Shown: positions 44,069 to 53,246, numbered from the stretch's first letter. The stretch is 64,000 nt of DNA from an uncultured Rhodopila sp. (GCA_903851415.1 CAINOE010000147.1:44083-108082), one strand, 5' to 3'. A program made the numbers and translations. The notes: generated from the letters alone by a model not told the origin.

Positions 44069-45844
44069 TCAGAAGCGCTGCAGCACCTGCCAGTAAAACG
44101 CCGTCGAAATCAGCGGCGACACGCCCGGACCCGACCCGTTCGGGTACAGGTTCATCCGGTAGGCGCCCTCGAAATCGATCTCTGTCGAGCTGGCGACGTA
44201 CAGCCGCACGCCAATGCCGGCGGACCGCAGAATAACGTCTGATTCCAGCCTGGTGTTCTGCCAGACCTGGCCCCAGTCGTAGAACGTATAGAACTGCGCG
44301 TTCAATTCGAACGGGATTCGCTTCGGCAGCGGTATCGGCGTGTTCAGCCGCAATTCGGCGGTCATCGTCAGGCCCTTGTCGCCGCTGACCTGGCCGTAGT
44401 AATAGCCACGGTTGAAGCTTGGTCCGCCGAGGTAGAACTTCTCGGCCGGCGGCAGCAGCTCGTTGCTGTACTGCCCGGCCGCGGCGCCATAGAACGCGAC
44501 CGTGGCATCAGTGTACGGGCTGAACAGCGTCTGGGTGCGCGACACCTGGCCGACGAATTTTGTGAAGTCGATCTTCTCGCCCGAACGCGGCGGCGGCGAC
44601 CGGGTGTCGCCATTGGTCGAGGCGCCAAACGCCGTCAGACCCTGGCTGAGCTTGCCGCCGACGACGTTCACCGCGCTGCGCGACGGCCCGAGCAGCGTGT
44701 CCAGCAGCGCGTAATCGGCACCGAACCGCAGCACGCGCAGGCTGTCGTAGCTGCTGCGCTGCGTCGCGCCGCCGGGTCCGAGATCGTTCAGGTCGTTGGT
44801 TTGGATCGCATCGAAATTGCCAACGAGGTTCAGGCTTTGCGCCCGGGAGCGCAGCAGCGGATAGGTCAACTGCGCGCCGAACACCTGCGTTTCGCCGTTA
44901 TAGCCGATCTGGCCGAGCGAACCGGAGGGGGTGGAGTTGCCGGCGCCGCCGTAGATCTTCAGCTTCAGGCCGGAGCCGCCGAGGAAAACCTCCTCCGATG
45001 CCTGGCCGAAGACGTTCGTGCCGTTGAGGGCGCCGTACATGGACAGCTGAGTCTGCTCACCGAACTCGGTGAAGCTGTTGAAGCTGATGACACCCAACCC
45101 CTCGGAGGGGCCGGTCAGGTTGAAGGCGCGGTTGTCCGCCGAGACGTAGCCCGTGACGGCGCGCCGCGAGACCTGCGCGACCAGCGTCAGCGCGCCCGGA
45201 TCGCCAAGCGACGGGTTGAGCACCGAACGGACGGTCAGCCCCGGGATGTCCTGCGCCAGCAGCAGCCAACGCTCGAGTTCGGACGCCTTTAGCGGAGTCT
45301 GTCCGACGACATGGTTCAGGAAACGCAGGACCTGGACGCCCGCCGGGCCGATGTCGCCTTCGAGCTTGACCTCCGCGACGTAGCCTTCGACCACCTGGAA
45401 GCGCAGTTCGGTTCCCGAAATGATCGCCCGCACCGTTGTATAGACGTAGCCCTGGCTGCGATAGAGATCGACGAGCGCGCGGCGGGAGGCTTCGATCTGC
45501 CCCTCCGCGATTGCCGGGCCGGTCAGGTTGGCGGTCAGTGGCGCAATGGCGGTTTGCGGGAAGGCGGTGGCGCCGTCCACGGCAACGGTCAGTATCTGAT
45601 GCTCGGGGCCTTCGGTCGATTCGGCAGGCGCCTCCGGCCGGGGCGGCAGCGCGAGGCCAGGCGCCAGCCGGGGCTGCTGCGGCTGCTGGATTCCCGGCAA
45701 CGGCGATCCGGCCGGCGGCAGCGGGGGCAGCCGGTCGGGCACTTGCGCCCGGGCGTTGTTCCCCGGGGCCGCGCAGGCGAAAATGGTTAGGGCGACGCTA
45801 CCTGCGGTCGATCGCCACCCATGTTTGAACCGGAAATAAAGCAA
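44069..45844 (-). CDS. TpsB outer-membrane transporter (ShlB/FhaC type)
   Basis: About 591 aa. Signal peptide-like start (ending N-N-A-R-A-Q), a Pro-rich linker, POTRA region at ~75-225 (LTVAVDGATAFPQTAIAPL; RRALVDLYRSQGYVYTTVRA; FQVVEGYVAEVKLEG) and a beta-barrel from ~230 to the end. The barrel shows the loop-6 signature F-Y-L-G-G-P-S-F-N-R-G-Y-Y-Y-G, a variant of the usual VRGY motif, and ends in an aromatic residue (L-Q-R-F). The start is unusual: no in-frame ATG precedes the conserved region, and TTG 45844 with AGAGGA upstream is the best candidate. It exports the TpsA adhesin encoded 47 bp downstream. Confidence 0.88.
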   Translation of the reverse strand: MLYFRFKHGWRSTAGSVALTIFACAAPGNNARAQVPDRLPPLPPAGSPLPGIQQPQQPRLAPGLALPPRPEAPAESTEGPEHQILTVAVDGATAFPQTAIAPLTANLTGPAIAEGQIEASRRALVDLYRSQGYVYTTVRAIISGTELRFQVVEGYVAEVKLEGDIGPAGVQVLRFLNHVVGQTPLKASELERWLLLAQDIPGLTVRSVLNPSLGDPGALTLVAQVSRRAVTGYVSADNRAFNLTGPSEGLGVISFNSFTEFGEQTQLSMYGALNGTNVFGQASEEVFLGGSGLKLKIYGGAGNSTPSGSLGQIGYNGETQVFGAQLTYPLLRSRAQSLNLVGNFDAIQTNDLNDLGPGGATQRSSYDSLRVLRFGADYALLDTLLGPSRSAVNVVGGKLSQGLTAFGASTNGDTRSPPPRSGEKIDFTKFVGQVSRTQTLFSPYTDATVAFYGAAAGQYSNELLPPAEKFYLGGPSFNRGYYYGQVSGDKGLTMTAELRLNTPIPLPKRIPFELNAQFYTFYDWGQVWQNTRLESDVILRSAGIGVRLYVASSTEIDFEGAYRMNLYPNGSGPGVSPLISTAFYWQVLQRF

Positions 45845-46179
45845 CAGGCTGTCCTCTCGCCGCCGTTTGATGACAGCAACATTGATTTGTCGACACAGTA
45901 AGCTATTAGTAACAAAATGACAAGGGCGGAATTGAGCAGAATCCCGAAAAAACCGCCGGGCGCGTTCAACGGCCGGCGGCGATGTCCTTATTATTGTCGC
46001 TGCTGCCGGGTTCCCGGGTCCGCACCGCGGGGATCGATCAAGCGGGAGAAGGAGACCCGGACCGAGGCTCCTACCGCGCAAGGCGGGGTCCTGTTCGATG
46101 TTTCGACGCGTGGCCGCCGGCGTGAGCGGCCACCCGGCACGGAGAGTGACGCAGACCCGTTTCGCATGCGGCGCGACAG
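45845..46179. other. 335-bp gap upstream of tpsB
   Basis: No gene seen. It holds the candidate tpsB promoter at its left end and the 3' flank of the RND pump gene at its right end. Confidence 0.4.
45895..45923 (-). promoter_or_regulatory. Candidate sigma-70 promoter of the tpsB-tpsA-CHAT operon
   Basis: Reading leftward: TTGTCA (45923-45918), a 17-base spacer, then TACTGT (45900-45895). The spacing is ideal and the stretch is locally AT-rich. It would start transcription near 45888, about 45 bases before the TTG start. Confidence 0.4.
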
Positions 46180-49100
46180 TCAGGTCCGGCCGGCCCCGGC
46201 GGGCGCAGCCTCTCTTGCCGGCACCCGGCGCCGGCCGGCTTTGGTGGCGGCGAACAATGACGGCACGAAACACAGGGTCAATACGGTCGCGCTGACCAGC
46301 CCCCCCATGATCGCGATTGCCATCGGCCCCCAAAAGACTGAGAACGCGAGCGGCGCGAGGCCCAGAATCGCGGCGGCGGCCGTCAGCAGAATCGGCCGTG
46401 CTCGCCGGACCGTGGCCTCCACGATCGCTTCCTCGACGCCGATGCCCACCGCGATGTCCTGTTCGATCTGGTCAACGAGGATCACCGAATTGCGCATGAT
46501 GATGCCCGCCAGCGCGATAAATCCCAGCATGGCCACGAACCCGAACGGGGCACCGGTCATCAGCAACGCCGCCGTCACGCCGATCAGGCCCAAAGGCGCG
46601 GTCAGCAAAACGATCGCCATAAGCTGGAACGAACGCAACTGGACCATGAGCAACGCGAGAATCACCAGGATCATCGCCGGCAAGATCTTATTGATGCTAT
46701 CCGAGCCCTTGGCGCTCTCCTCGACCGCGCCCGCGGTTTCGATCCGGTAGCCGGATGGCAGCCCCGCCGTGATCCTGGCGAGCCGTGGCAGAACATCGTC
46801 CACGGCCTCGGCGGGTTGCACCCCCGGCAGCGTATCGGCGCGCAGGACCAGCATTGGCGTGCGGTTGCGGTGCCAGACCTCCGGCTGTTCCAACGCCCAG
46901 CCGATTTCGGCGAACTGCGCCAGGGGTATCGGCTGACCGGTCAGGGATGGAACGGTAATGTCGCCGATCGTTCCGACTTCGGCGCGTTCCGCCGGAACCG
47001 CGCGGGCAACGACCGGGATCAGATCGGTACCCTCCCGGAACTGCGTGATGACGGAACCCTGCTGTAACGTCTGCAGCGTGGTTGCGGCGTCCTCGGTCGA
47101 CAGGCCCAGAAGCCGCGCTTTGTGCTGGTCAAGCCGGACGGTCACCGTCTTCGCCAACGCATCCCAGTTGCTGTTGACGTTGGTCAGCAGCGGGCTGGTC
47201 CGCATGGCATCGCCGGCCTCCGCGCCAATGCGCCGCAGTTCGTCAATGCCCGGACCAATAATCCGGAATTGTACCGGATACCCGACGGGAGGGCCAAATT
47301 CAAGCAACGAAGGACGCAGGCGGACGTCCGGGAACGGGCCCGACGGTCCGCTCGCAGCAATTCCGCTCAACCACCTGAACAAAGCGTCCCGATCGGCGAT
47401 CGAACGCGTATTGATCACGAACTGGGCGAAGTTCGTCTGATCCAGTTCCGGCGAGAACGACAGGAAGAAACGCGGCGTGCCGGTCCCCGTGTAAGCCGCG
47501 TACGATACGACACCGGACTGCTCCCCCAGCAGGCCCTCCATGCGCTTTACCGCCGCCTCGGTCGCCGCGAAACTCGAGCCTTCCGGCAAACGCAGGTCGA
47601 TCAGCACCTCACGCCGGTCCGACGTGGGAAAAAATTGTTGCGGAACCAAAGTAAAGCCGATCGCCGAGGCGATGAAGGCGAGCAATGCCGCGGCGATAAC
47701 CAGGTAGCGGTGATGGACGCACCAGCCGGCCATGCGGCGCAGCAGGGCATGCTGACGCCCGTCATAGGCGCCCCGCTGCATGGCCAGCGGCCGCGGCGCG
47801 GGCAGCAGGGCGGCACCCAGGAACGGCACGAACAACACCGCCACGAACCAGGACAATACCAGCGCCAGCCCGACCACCCGGAAAATGTCCTGCGTGTATT
47901 CACCCGTGCTGGACTGGGCCAGTCCGACCGGCATGTAGCCCGCCGCGGTCACCAGCGTTCCGGTCAGCATCGGAAACGCGGTGGAGGTGAACGCGAAACT
48001 TCCGGCGTTCGTGCGGCTCCATCCCTGCCGCAATTTCACGCTCATGGTCTCGACCGCGATGATCGCGTCGTCCACCAGCAGACCCAGCGCGATGACCATG
48101 GCGCCAAGCGAGATGCGCTGCAGGTTGATGCCCATCGCCATCATGCCGGCGAAGACGCCCGCCAGGACAAGCGGCACGCTGATCGCCACGACGATGCCGG
48201 CGCGCATGCCCAGACTGACGAAACTGACCAGCAGCACGATCGCCAGCGCCTCAAGAAACGAGTCCTGAAAGTCGCCGACATCGGCCGTCACCACCGCGGG
48301 CTGGTCGTTCAGGATGGCCAGGTGGACACCCAATGGCAGCCTGGGCGCGATGGTCGCGATCCGCGCCGCGATCGCCTTTCCGAGATCGACGATGTTTCCG
48401 CCGTCCGCCATCACGATCCCGATCCCGATGGCCGGATGCCCGTTAAAGCGCATCGTCGGCGCGGGCGGATCGCCGGCACCGCGATGGATGTCCGCAATGT
48501 CGCCAAGCCGCAGCAAATGGCCCTGCACCTGCACTGGAAGCTCCGCCAGCGCCGCCAGCCCATCCAGGTTCGGCCGTGTCCGCACCTGGATGCGGTCGTG
48601 CGGCGTGTCGACGAACCCGTTGGCGACCACGCTGTTTTCCATCCGCACCGCCCGCAGCAGCGCGTCCAGCGTCAGGCCCAGTTGGCCGAGCTTGCGGTGC
48701 GAGACCTCGATGGTGATGCGTTCGCGTGGCTGGCCGAACAGCACCACCCGGCCGGCGCCCGGCACATCGATCAACTGCTCTCGCACATCCTCGGCGACAT
48801 GCCGCAATTCCGGCAGGCTGAAATCATCCGAGGTCAGAGCGTAGACGATTCCGTACGTGTCGCCGAACTCGTCGTTGAAGTACGGCCCTTGCATCGTGTC
48901 GGGCAATCGCCCGCGGATGTCGCCAACTTTCTTGCGCACCTGGTAGAACAGCCCGGAGACAAGGCCCACCGGAGTGTCGTCGCGCAGCGTCACCCGAATC
49001 GCGGTATGTCCGGACTGCGTCTGGCTTTCGGTGTAATCCAGGTGATCCAGGTCCTGCAATTTGCGTTCGATCGGATCTGCCACGAGACGCGCCATTTCGG

Positions 49101-49275
49101 CGGCATCCGCGCCGGGCCAATCGGCGACGATGACCATCTCCTTGATAGTGAAGCCCGGGTCCTCGGCGCGGCCGAGCGACAGGTAAGACCAGACCCCACC
49201 CATTGCCAGCGCGGCCAGCGCGAACAGAGTCACGGCCCGGTGGCGCGTCGCCAGGGCGGAAAGATTGAAGGTCAC
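46180..49275 (-). CDS. RND-family efflux pump permease (AcrB/HAE1-like)
   Basis: 1031 aa, usual RND length. The N-terminal transmembrane helix (RAVTLFALAALAMGGVW) is followed by periplasmic porter domains, and the central membrane block has G-L-L-V-D-D-A-I-I-A-V-E, the proton-relay region with the Asp pair. A second porter and transmembrane block completes the duplicated layout. The chosen start is GTG 49275, overlapping the adaptor stop by 4 bp (GTGA); an ATG 18 bases upstream is also in frame. No outer-membrane TolC-type channel gene is present nearby. As the last gene of the run that begins with the PKS, it could export the product. Confidence 0.9.
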   Translation of the reverse strand: MTFNLSALATRHRAVTLFALAALAMGGVWSYLSLGRAEDPGFTIKEMVIVADWPGADAAEMARLVADPIERKLQDLDHLDYTESQTQSGHTAIRVTLRDDTPVGLVSGLFYQVRKKVGDIRGRLPDTMQGPYFNDEFGDTYGIVYALTSDDFSLPELRHVAEDVREQLIDVPGAGRVVLFGQPRERITIEVSHRKLGQLGLTLDALLRAVRMENSVVANGFVDTPHDRIQVRTRPNLDGLAALAELPVQVQGHLLRLGDIADIHRGAGDPPAPTMRFNGHPAIGIGIVMADGGNIVDLGKAIAARIATIAPRLPLGVHLAILNDQPAVVTADVGDFQDSFLEALAIVLLVSFVSLGMRAGIVVAISVPLVLAGVFAGMMAMGINLQRISLGAMVIALGLLVDDAIIAVETMSVKLRQGWSRTNAGSFAFTSTAFPMLTGTLVTAAGYMPVGLAQSSTGEYTQDIFRVVGLALVLSWFVAVLFVPFLGAALLPAPRPLAMQRGAYDGRQHALLRRMAGWCVHHRYLVIAAALLAFIASAIGFTLVPQQFFPTSDRREVLIDLRLPEGSSFAATEAAVKRMEGLLGEQSGVVSYAAYTGTGTPRFFLSFSPELDQTNFAQFVINTRSIADRDALFRWLSGIAASGPSGPFPDVRLRPSLLEFGPPVGYPVQFRIIGPGIDELRRIGAEAGDAMRTSPLLTNVNSNWDALAKTVTVRLDQHKARLLGLSTEDAATTLQTLQQGSVITQFREGTDLIPVVARAVPAERAEVGTIGDITVPSLTGQPIPLAQFAEIGWALEQPEVWHRNRTPMLVLRADTLPGVQPAEAVDDVLPRLARITAGLPSGYRIETAGAVEESAKGSDSINKILPAMILVILALLMVQLRSFQLMAIVLLTAPLGLIGVTAALLMTGAPFGFVAMLGFIALAGIIMRNSVILVDQIEQDIAVGIGVEEAIVEATVRRARPILLTAAAAILGLAPLAFSVFWGPMAIAIMGGLVSATVLTLCFVPSLFAATKAGRRRVPAREAAPAGAGRT

Positions 49276-50351
49276 CGCGTCGCTCCCGCCCATGCGGTCA
49301 AGCTCATGTCCGGGTCGATCTGGCTGGTGCCCGCGGTCACGACCTGCTCACCCTCCGCGAGGCCGGCCTGGATCAGAACGGCGCCGTCACCGCGATACCC
49401 CGCGACCCGGACGAGCCGGCGCGCGGCATGGTCTATGGCCGGATCCAGAACCCAGACCGCTGGCTGGCCATCCTGATCGCACAATGCGGATCCCGGCAGC
49501 ACGGCCACGTCTTCACCCGCGGCGGCAACGTTCACCATGGCTGTCATCCCGGGCTGGAGCAGCCCGGGCGGCGCGTCCGTGACCGTCACCCGCACCGCGA
49601 AGGTCCGGCTCGCCGGATCGGCCTGGCCGCCGATTTCCCTCACCCGCCCGTGCAACGTGACGGTAGGCGCCGCCCAGGGGCTGATGGTGACCCCGGTCGC
49701 CGCGCGAATCATACCCAGACGGTTTTCGGGAACATCGATCGCGACTTCCGTTTCCGCCGAATGGGCCAGGGTCGCGGCGGTCTGACCGGCACTGACGACC
49801 TGGCCCACCTGAACTGGCAAAGCCGTGATGACCCCGTCCGCGTCCGCCGTCAGCGTCCCGTATCGCAACTGATCCCGCGCGATCTCGGTCTGCCAGATTG
49901 TCTGCGTCAGGCGTGCGTCCGCCATTTTGCTCGCCGCCTTGCGGCGATCGAATTCGGACGGCAAATACGCGGCCGACGTCTGACCCAGCCGCTGATAACG
50001 CGACAGATCGGCGCGCGCGCTGACCGCATCCGCTTCCGCCGCCCGCATCGCGGCCTCCGCCGCTTCCCGGGCATAGCGCAGGTCGGACAAATCCAACTCG
50101 GCGATCATCTGGCCGGCGGTGACATGGTCGCCGATGTTGACCGGACGGCGAACGACCCTTCCACCGGCCTGGAAGGCGAGATCCGCGCTGGTGCGCGGCT
50201 GCACGGATCCCGAGAAGGTGGCTGGCGTGGCCCGGGGCGCGAAATGCACCGCGGTCACGCGTACCGGGCGGGCGGTATCCGCCGGTTCTCCGGCCCCGCC
50301 GGCCAGGACGCAGATCATTCCACCGAAAAACAGTCTTGTCGCTGCACGCAT
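49272..50351 (-). CDS. RND efflux periplasmic adaptor (membrane fusion protein)
   Basis: 359 aa. Signal/anchor sequence at the N-terminus (RLFFGGMICVLAGGAG), then the barrel-sandwich halves R-T-S-A-D-L-A-F-Q-A-G-G-R-V and GVITALPVQVGQVVSAGQ on either side of a helical hairpin (~95-155), and a beta-barrel domain at ~200-280 with PGLLQPGMTAMVNV. This is the HlyD/AcrA-type layout. It links the inner-membrane pump encoded immediately downstream to an outer-membrane channel. Confidence 0.9.
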   Translation of the reverse strand: MRAATRLFFGGMICVLAGGAGEPADTARPVRVTAVHFAPRATPATFSGSVQPRTSADLAFQAGGRVVRRPVNIGDHVTAGQMIAELDLSDLRYAREAAEAAMRAAEADAVSARADLSRYQRLGQTSAAYLPSEFDRRKAASKMADARLTQTIWQTEIARDQLRYGTLTADADGVITALPVQVGQVVSAGQTAATLAHSAETEVAIDVPENRLGMIRAATGVTISPWAAPTVTLHGRVREIGGQADPASRTFAVRVTVTDAPPGLLQPGMTAMVNVAAAGEDVAVLPGSALCDQDGQPAVWVLDPAIDHAARRLVRVAGYRGDGAVLIQAGLAEGEQVVTAGTSQIDPDMSLTAWAGATR

Positions 50352-50408
50352 GATGCGTCTCCAGTGATCCCGGGTGTATGCTGTTTGGCGGGTGCCGGGC
50401 CGGTGCGG

Positions 50409-51014
50409 TCAGCCGGCGATTCGGACGGCGGCGGCCTCGCGGCGCCTCATGCGGCAGAGTGCCAGGCCGCCGAGCGCCAGACCCATCAGCGACAATGCCG
50501 GCGGCTCCGGAACCTGCAGGGTTCCGTCGAACGACATCCGGCTGGCCCCCGAAGACTCGGTCGGATCGGCCCAAACGTTTGTTCCCGTGAACGTGCCCGA
50601 GCCGTAAGCATAGGCGAAGGCGCCGGTGCCGCCGGACACATCGAACACGCCGGTGAAAGCTTCGTGGACAGGGTCGGAGAAGGCATCCGACGTGAGGTAA
50701 TAGGTCCCGACAATCTCATTGCCGCCCGGTCCGGTCAGCACGAAATTCGTGTCGAACAGGACAGTCTCGACGGAGGTGGCGGTGGTGTCGATCTTGTCCG
50801 TAAGAATGACGTTATCCAGCTCCGGCCCCGCGACGGTGGCAAGCGACAGTTGAAACGTTTCATCCATCGCGGTCGCGATCACCGCATCCGGCACGATCGC
50901 CACCGAGCCCGTGCCGTTGGCGGAGAACACAATGTCCGCGCGGGCCGGGTCCGGCATTTGCGTCGCGGCGAGCAGGGCGCCGGCCAGCATCGCAAGGGTG
51001 GTTTTGGTCTGCAC
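50409..51014 (-). CDS. PEP-CTERM sorting-domain protein
   Basis: 201 aa from GTG 51014, with GGAG about ten bases upstream. A signal peptide ends near DPARA. The mature part is Gly/Thr/Asp-rich and beta-like. The C-terminus is a textbook PEP-CTERM tail: V-P-E-P-P-A, a hydrophobic segment (LSLMGLALGGLALC) and a basic end (RMRRR). Such proteins are cut by exosortase and placed on or outside the cell surface. It begins only 5 bp after the epimerase gene, so it appears to belong to the same transcript as the polyketide genes, an unusual partner. Confidence 0.85.
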   Translation of the reverse strand: MQTKTTLAMLAGALLAATQMPDPARADIVFSANGTGSVAIVPDAVIATAMDETFQLSLATVAGPELDNVILTDKIDTTATSVETVLFDTNFVLTGPGGNEIVGTYYLTSDAFSDPVHEAFTGVFDVSGGTGAFAYAYGSGTFTGTNVWADPTESSGASRMSFDGTLQVPEPPALSLMGLALGGLALCRMRRREAAAVRIAG

Positions 51015-51019
51015 GATAC

Positions 51020-52012
51020 TTAACTCCGGACTGGGGTGTTGGTCGGGGGCAGCAGGCTCCGCCGCACGGCTTCGTCGAGCGGCGTATGGGGTTCGGCGCC
51101 GATCAAAGCGGTAAGTTTGCGGTTGTTCAGGCGGATCGGAACGCGCCAGAGATAGTCTACGTCGAGCAATTCGCGCAGGAAGAAGCTGAATGGCGAGGCG
51201 AGGCGCAGCAGCGTCCATGGCATCGGCCGGACGGGCAGTTCCGGGCGGCCGACGGCCCGCGCAGCGGCATGCGCCATTTCGACTCCGGGATCGATCCAGT
51301 GACCGCCGAAATGGAACACGTCGAAGGCGGGAAGGCCGCGCTCCGCCACTGCCAGGCTGACGATGGCCTCGGCGAAATCCGGCAGAAAGGCCCAGAGATG
51401 GCCAACCGAGGGAACCCCCGGATAAGTAATGGATTTGAGCGGCTTGCCGGGCCTGACCATCGCTGCGTGCAGCCACGATGTCGCCGCTCCCGGGCCGAAG
51501 AAGTCTCCTGCGCGAATCACCAGAGACCGCGCGCCGTGCCTTGCCCCTTGCACCAGCATGTGTTCCATCTCGACGCGGACCCTGCCCTTGCGGCTGACCG
51601 GAAACTGTGGCGCCCGTTCATCGACGGACACACCCGCGTCCGGCGCGAAATTATAAATGTTGCCCGGAAATATCAGGCGCGCGCCGCTGGTTTTCGCGGC
51701 GGCGATAGCATTGGCCAGCATCGGGATGCCAAGCTCTCGCCAGCGCCGGTATTTGGGCGGATTGACCGCGTGCAGAATGATCGTGGCCCCCTGCGCCGCG
51801 CGGGCCACGGCATCCGGGTCCATCGCGTCACCCCAGACCCATTCAAGTCCGGACGCGGGCTGGTCCACGGTGCGATGCATCGCCCGCACCCGCCAGCCCC
51901 GGGCGAGGAATGCGGCGGCGGCGGCACGTCCAGCCGAACCGGTCGCGCCGAGGATCAGCACGAGCGGCGCGGCGGCCGGGGCGACGGGGGAGGATGATGC
52001 GAGACCGCTCAT
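51020..52012 (-). CDS. NAD(P)-dependent epimerase/dehydratase-like extended SDR
   Basis: 330 aa, cytoplasmic. The Rossmann nucleotide-binding motif is near residue 20 (LVLILGATGSAGRAAAAAFLARG), and there is a D-rich segment near 60. The usual YxxxK dyad is not clear: the SGARLIFPGNIYNFAPD and the following R-V-E-M-E-H sequence stand at that place with Lys missing, so this is an atypical SDR (NAD-binding 10 / epimerase-like) rather than a classical one. The start is 6 bp after the upstream SRPBCC gene. A tailoring or redox step on the polyketide product is possible. Confidence 0.8.
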   Translation of the reverse strand: MSGLASSSPVAPAAAPLVLILGATGSAGRAAAAAFLARGWRVRAMHRTVDQPASGLEWVWGDAMDPDAVARAAQGATIILHAVNPPKYRRWRELGIPMLANAIAAAKTSGARLIFPGNIYNFAPDAGVSVDERAPQFPVSRKGRVRVEMEHMLVQGARHGARSLVIRAGDFFGPGAATSWLHAAMVRPGKPLKSITYPGVPSVGHLWAFLPDFAEAIVSLAVAERGLPAFDVFHFGGHWIDPGVEMAHAAARAVGRPELPVRPMPWTLLRLASPFSFFLRELLDVDYLWRVPIRLNNRKLTALIGAEPHTPLDEAVRRSLLPPTNTPVRS

Positions 52013-52018
52013 GGCTGT

Positions 52019-52468
52019 TCAACCCTGAGCTGCGGCGACGACATCAAGCGTCAGCCCCAGATGCTGGCGCAGCATTTCGCCATGGGCCGTCTCCCGTTTC
52101 TTGAACACCGATTCGGTTTCCCCCGATCCGCGCACCAGTTCCATGGTTCGCACCAGCAGAAGCCGGCATCCGCCGGCGGCGGGACGGGCTTCCCACAGGC
52201 CGATTTGTTTCGCCACGCCGCTGGGGGGGCGGGAGTAGAAATAGCTGATGCGAGACGTGCTTTCGCGATACCGCATGACCGACATAGCCAAATGACCGCT
52301 GCGCCAGCCGACGCAGACCTGGACCGATTGATGGAACCCGTCGTCGTAATCGACGGCGAGCGCTTTGACGCCCGAGCGGGCCAGCCGCCATTCCACGCCC
52401 GACCAGATCCGGTCGATCAAGGATCGTGGCGTGACGGGCGCGGCGCGTTCGACGGCAATGGTGATCAT
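52019..52468 (-). CDS. SRPBCC/START-like small protein
   Basis: 149 aa from ATG 52468 with GAGGA nine bases upstream. Sequence is compatible with a helix-grip (Bet v1/SRPBCC) fold: VKALAVDYDDGFHQSVQVCV, then ISYFYSRPP and a final long helix (ETESVFKKRETAHGEMLRQH). Such proteins bind hydrophobic ligands and include polyketide cyclases. The neighbouring gene also carries an SRPBCC domain, so the two may act on the same substrate. Assignment rests on pattern and context, so it is moderate. Confidence 0.6.
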   Translation of the reverse strand: MITIAVERAAPVTPRSLIDRIWSGVEWRLARSGVKALAVDYDDGFHQSVQVCVGWRSGHLAMSVMRYRESTSRISYFYSRPPSGVAKQIGLWEARPAAGGCRLLLVRTMELVRGSGETESVFKKRETAHGEMLRQHLGLTLDVVAAAQG

Positions 52469-52508
52469 GACGTGATGTCCTCGCGAGGGGATGGTCCGAG
52501 GGTGGATG

Positions 52509-53246
52509 TTACGACGCAAGTCCGGTTTCAGGTAACTGGACATTCTGTTCGAGAGCCGACTTCACGGCGGCAAGCGTGGCCCTCGCCCTTTCAGCAAGCA
52601 GCGCCCCGGCACGCTCGGAGGCCGTCACGCCATCCTGTTCGGAGAACGCCTCCTGCCCGCCTGTGGCCAGGGTCCAGCGCACCACGATCGTCAGATGCGT
52701 CGCGCCGAGGCCGAGCGAGCGGACGAACCAGTCGCCGCAGCAATGTTTGAGGAAGGGCGGCGGCACGGGCTGGAAATAGGCGATGTGCCCGGGCTCACGC
52801 CGGCGCACCGAGCGGACCGGCACGAACCTGCCGCGGACCCCTTCGACGTCCATGGTGAACTCGTGATATGTTCCGTCATCGTAGGTTGTTTTGACATTCC
52901 GGACATGCGGCATCAGGCTTGGCCAGGCGCCGATATCCAGCAGAACACCGCTGACGAGCTCCGGCGTTGCGAAGATGACGGCGTCCTCCACCAGCTTGCC
53001 CTCGAAATTATCGATTCCGGGAAGGGCCATCGATTTGTGCGACAACAAGCCGGCAAATTCCAGCACCGTCATGTCGTTTTCCAGGTCATCGTCGGCGATC
53101 ACGACCTGCAGATCGTCCTCCAGATCCTCGCGCAGGCACTGACGCTCGTGAAGATCCAGGCCGAGGTCGCCTTCCAGCAACAGGTTGGGCGAGGTGGCTT
53201 TGATATCCAGCGCCCGCAATACGTCGTCGAGCTTTTCCATGATCAT
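52509..53246 (-). CDS. Carrier-protein-like domain (no Ser) fused to SRPBCC/polyketide-cyclase domain
   Basis: 245 aa; ATG 53246 has AAGGAGG eight bases upstream. Residues ~1-80 follow the acyl-carrier pattern (LLLEGDLGLD, then REDLEDDLQVVIADDD and TVLEFAGLL), but the place of the phosphopantetheine Ser (D-S-L) holds Leu-His (D-L-H-E). Residues ~85-240 are SRPBCC/START-like (F-A-T-P-E-L-V-S-G-V-L-L-D-I-G-A-W-P-S-L-M-P), with FQPVPPPFLKHCCGDW and a final helix. The protein may recognise the PKS as a carrier mimic and act on the chain without being loaded itself; this is inference. A Crp-type palindrome lies upstream. Confidence 0.7.
   Translation of the reverse strand: MIMEKLDDVLRALDIKATSPNLLLEGDLGLDLHERQCLREDLEDDLQVVIADDDLENDMTVLEFAGLLSHKSMALPGIDNFEGKLVEDAVIFATPELVSGVLLDIGAWPSLMPHVRNVKTTYDDGTYHEFTMDVEGVRGRFVPVRSVRRREPGHIAYFQPVPPPFLKHCCGDWFVRSLGLGATHLTIVVRWTLATGGQEAFSEQDGVTASERAGALLAERARATLAAVKSALEQNVQLPETGLAS

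Noticed and set aside
47122..49476. Long + strand frame opposite the RND pump gene
   Set aside because: Shadow of the pump gene; composition is typical of an antisense frame.
46180..50351. Heavy-metal (CusA-type) identity for the RND pump
   Set aside because: The membrane motif G-L-L-V-D-D-A-I and lack of metal-binding Met clusters fit the HAE1/drug type better.
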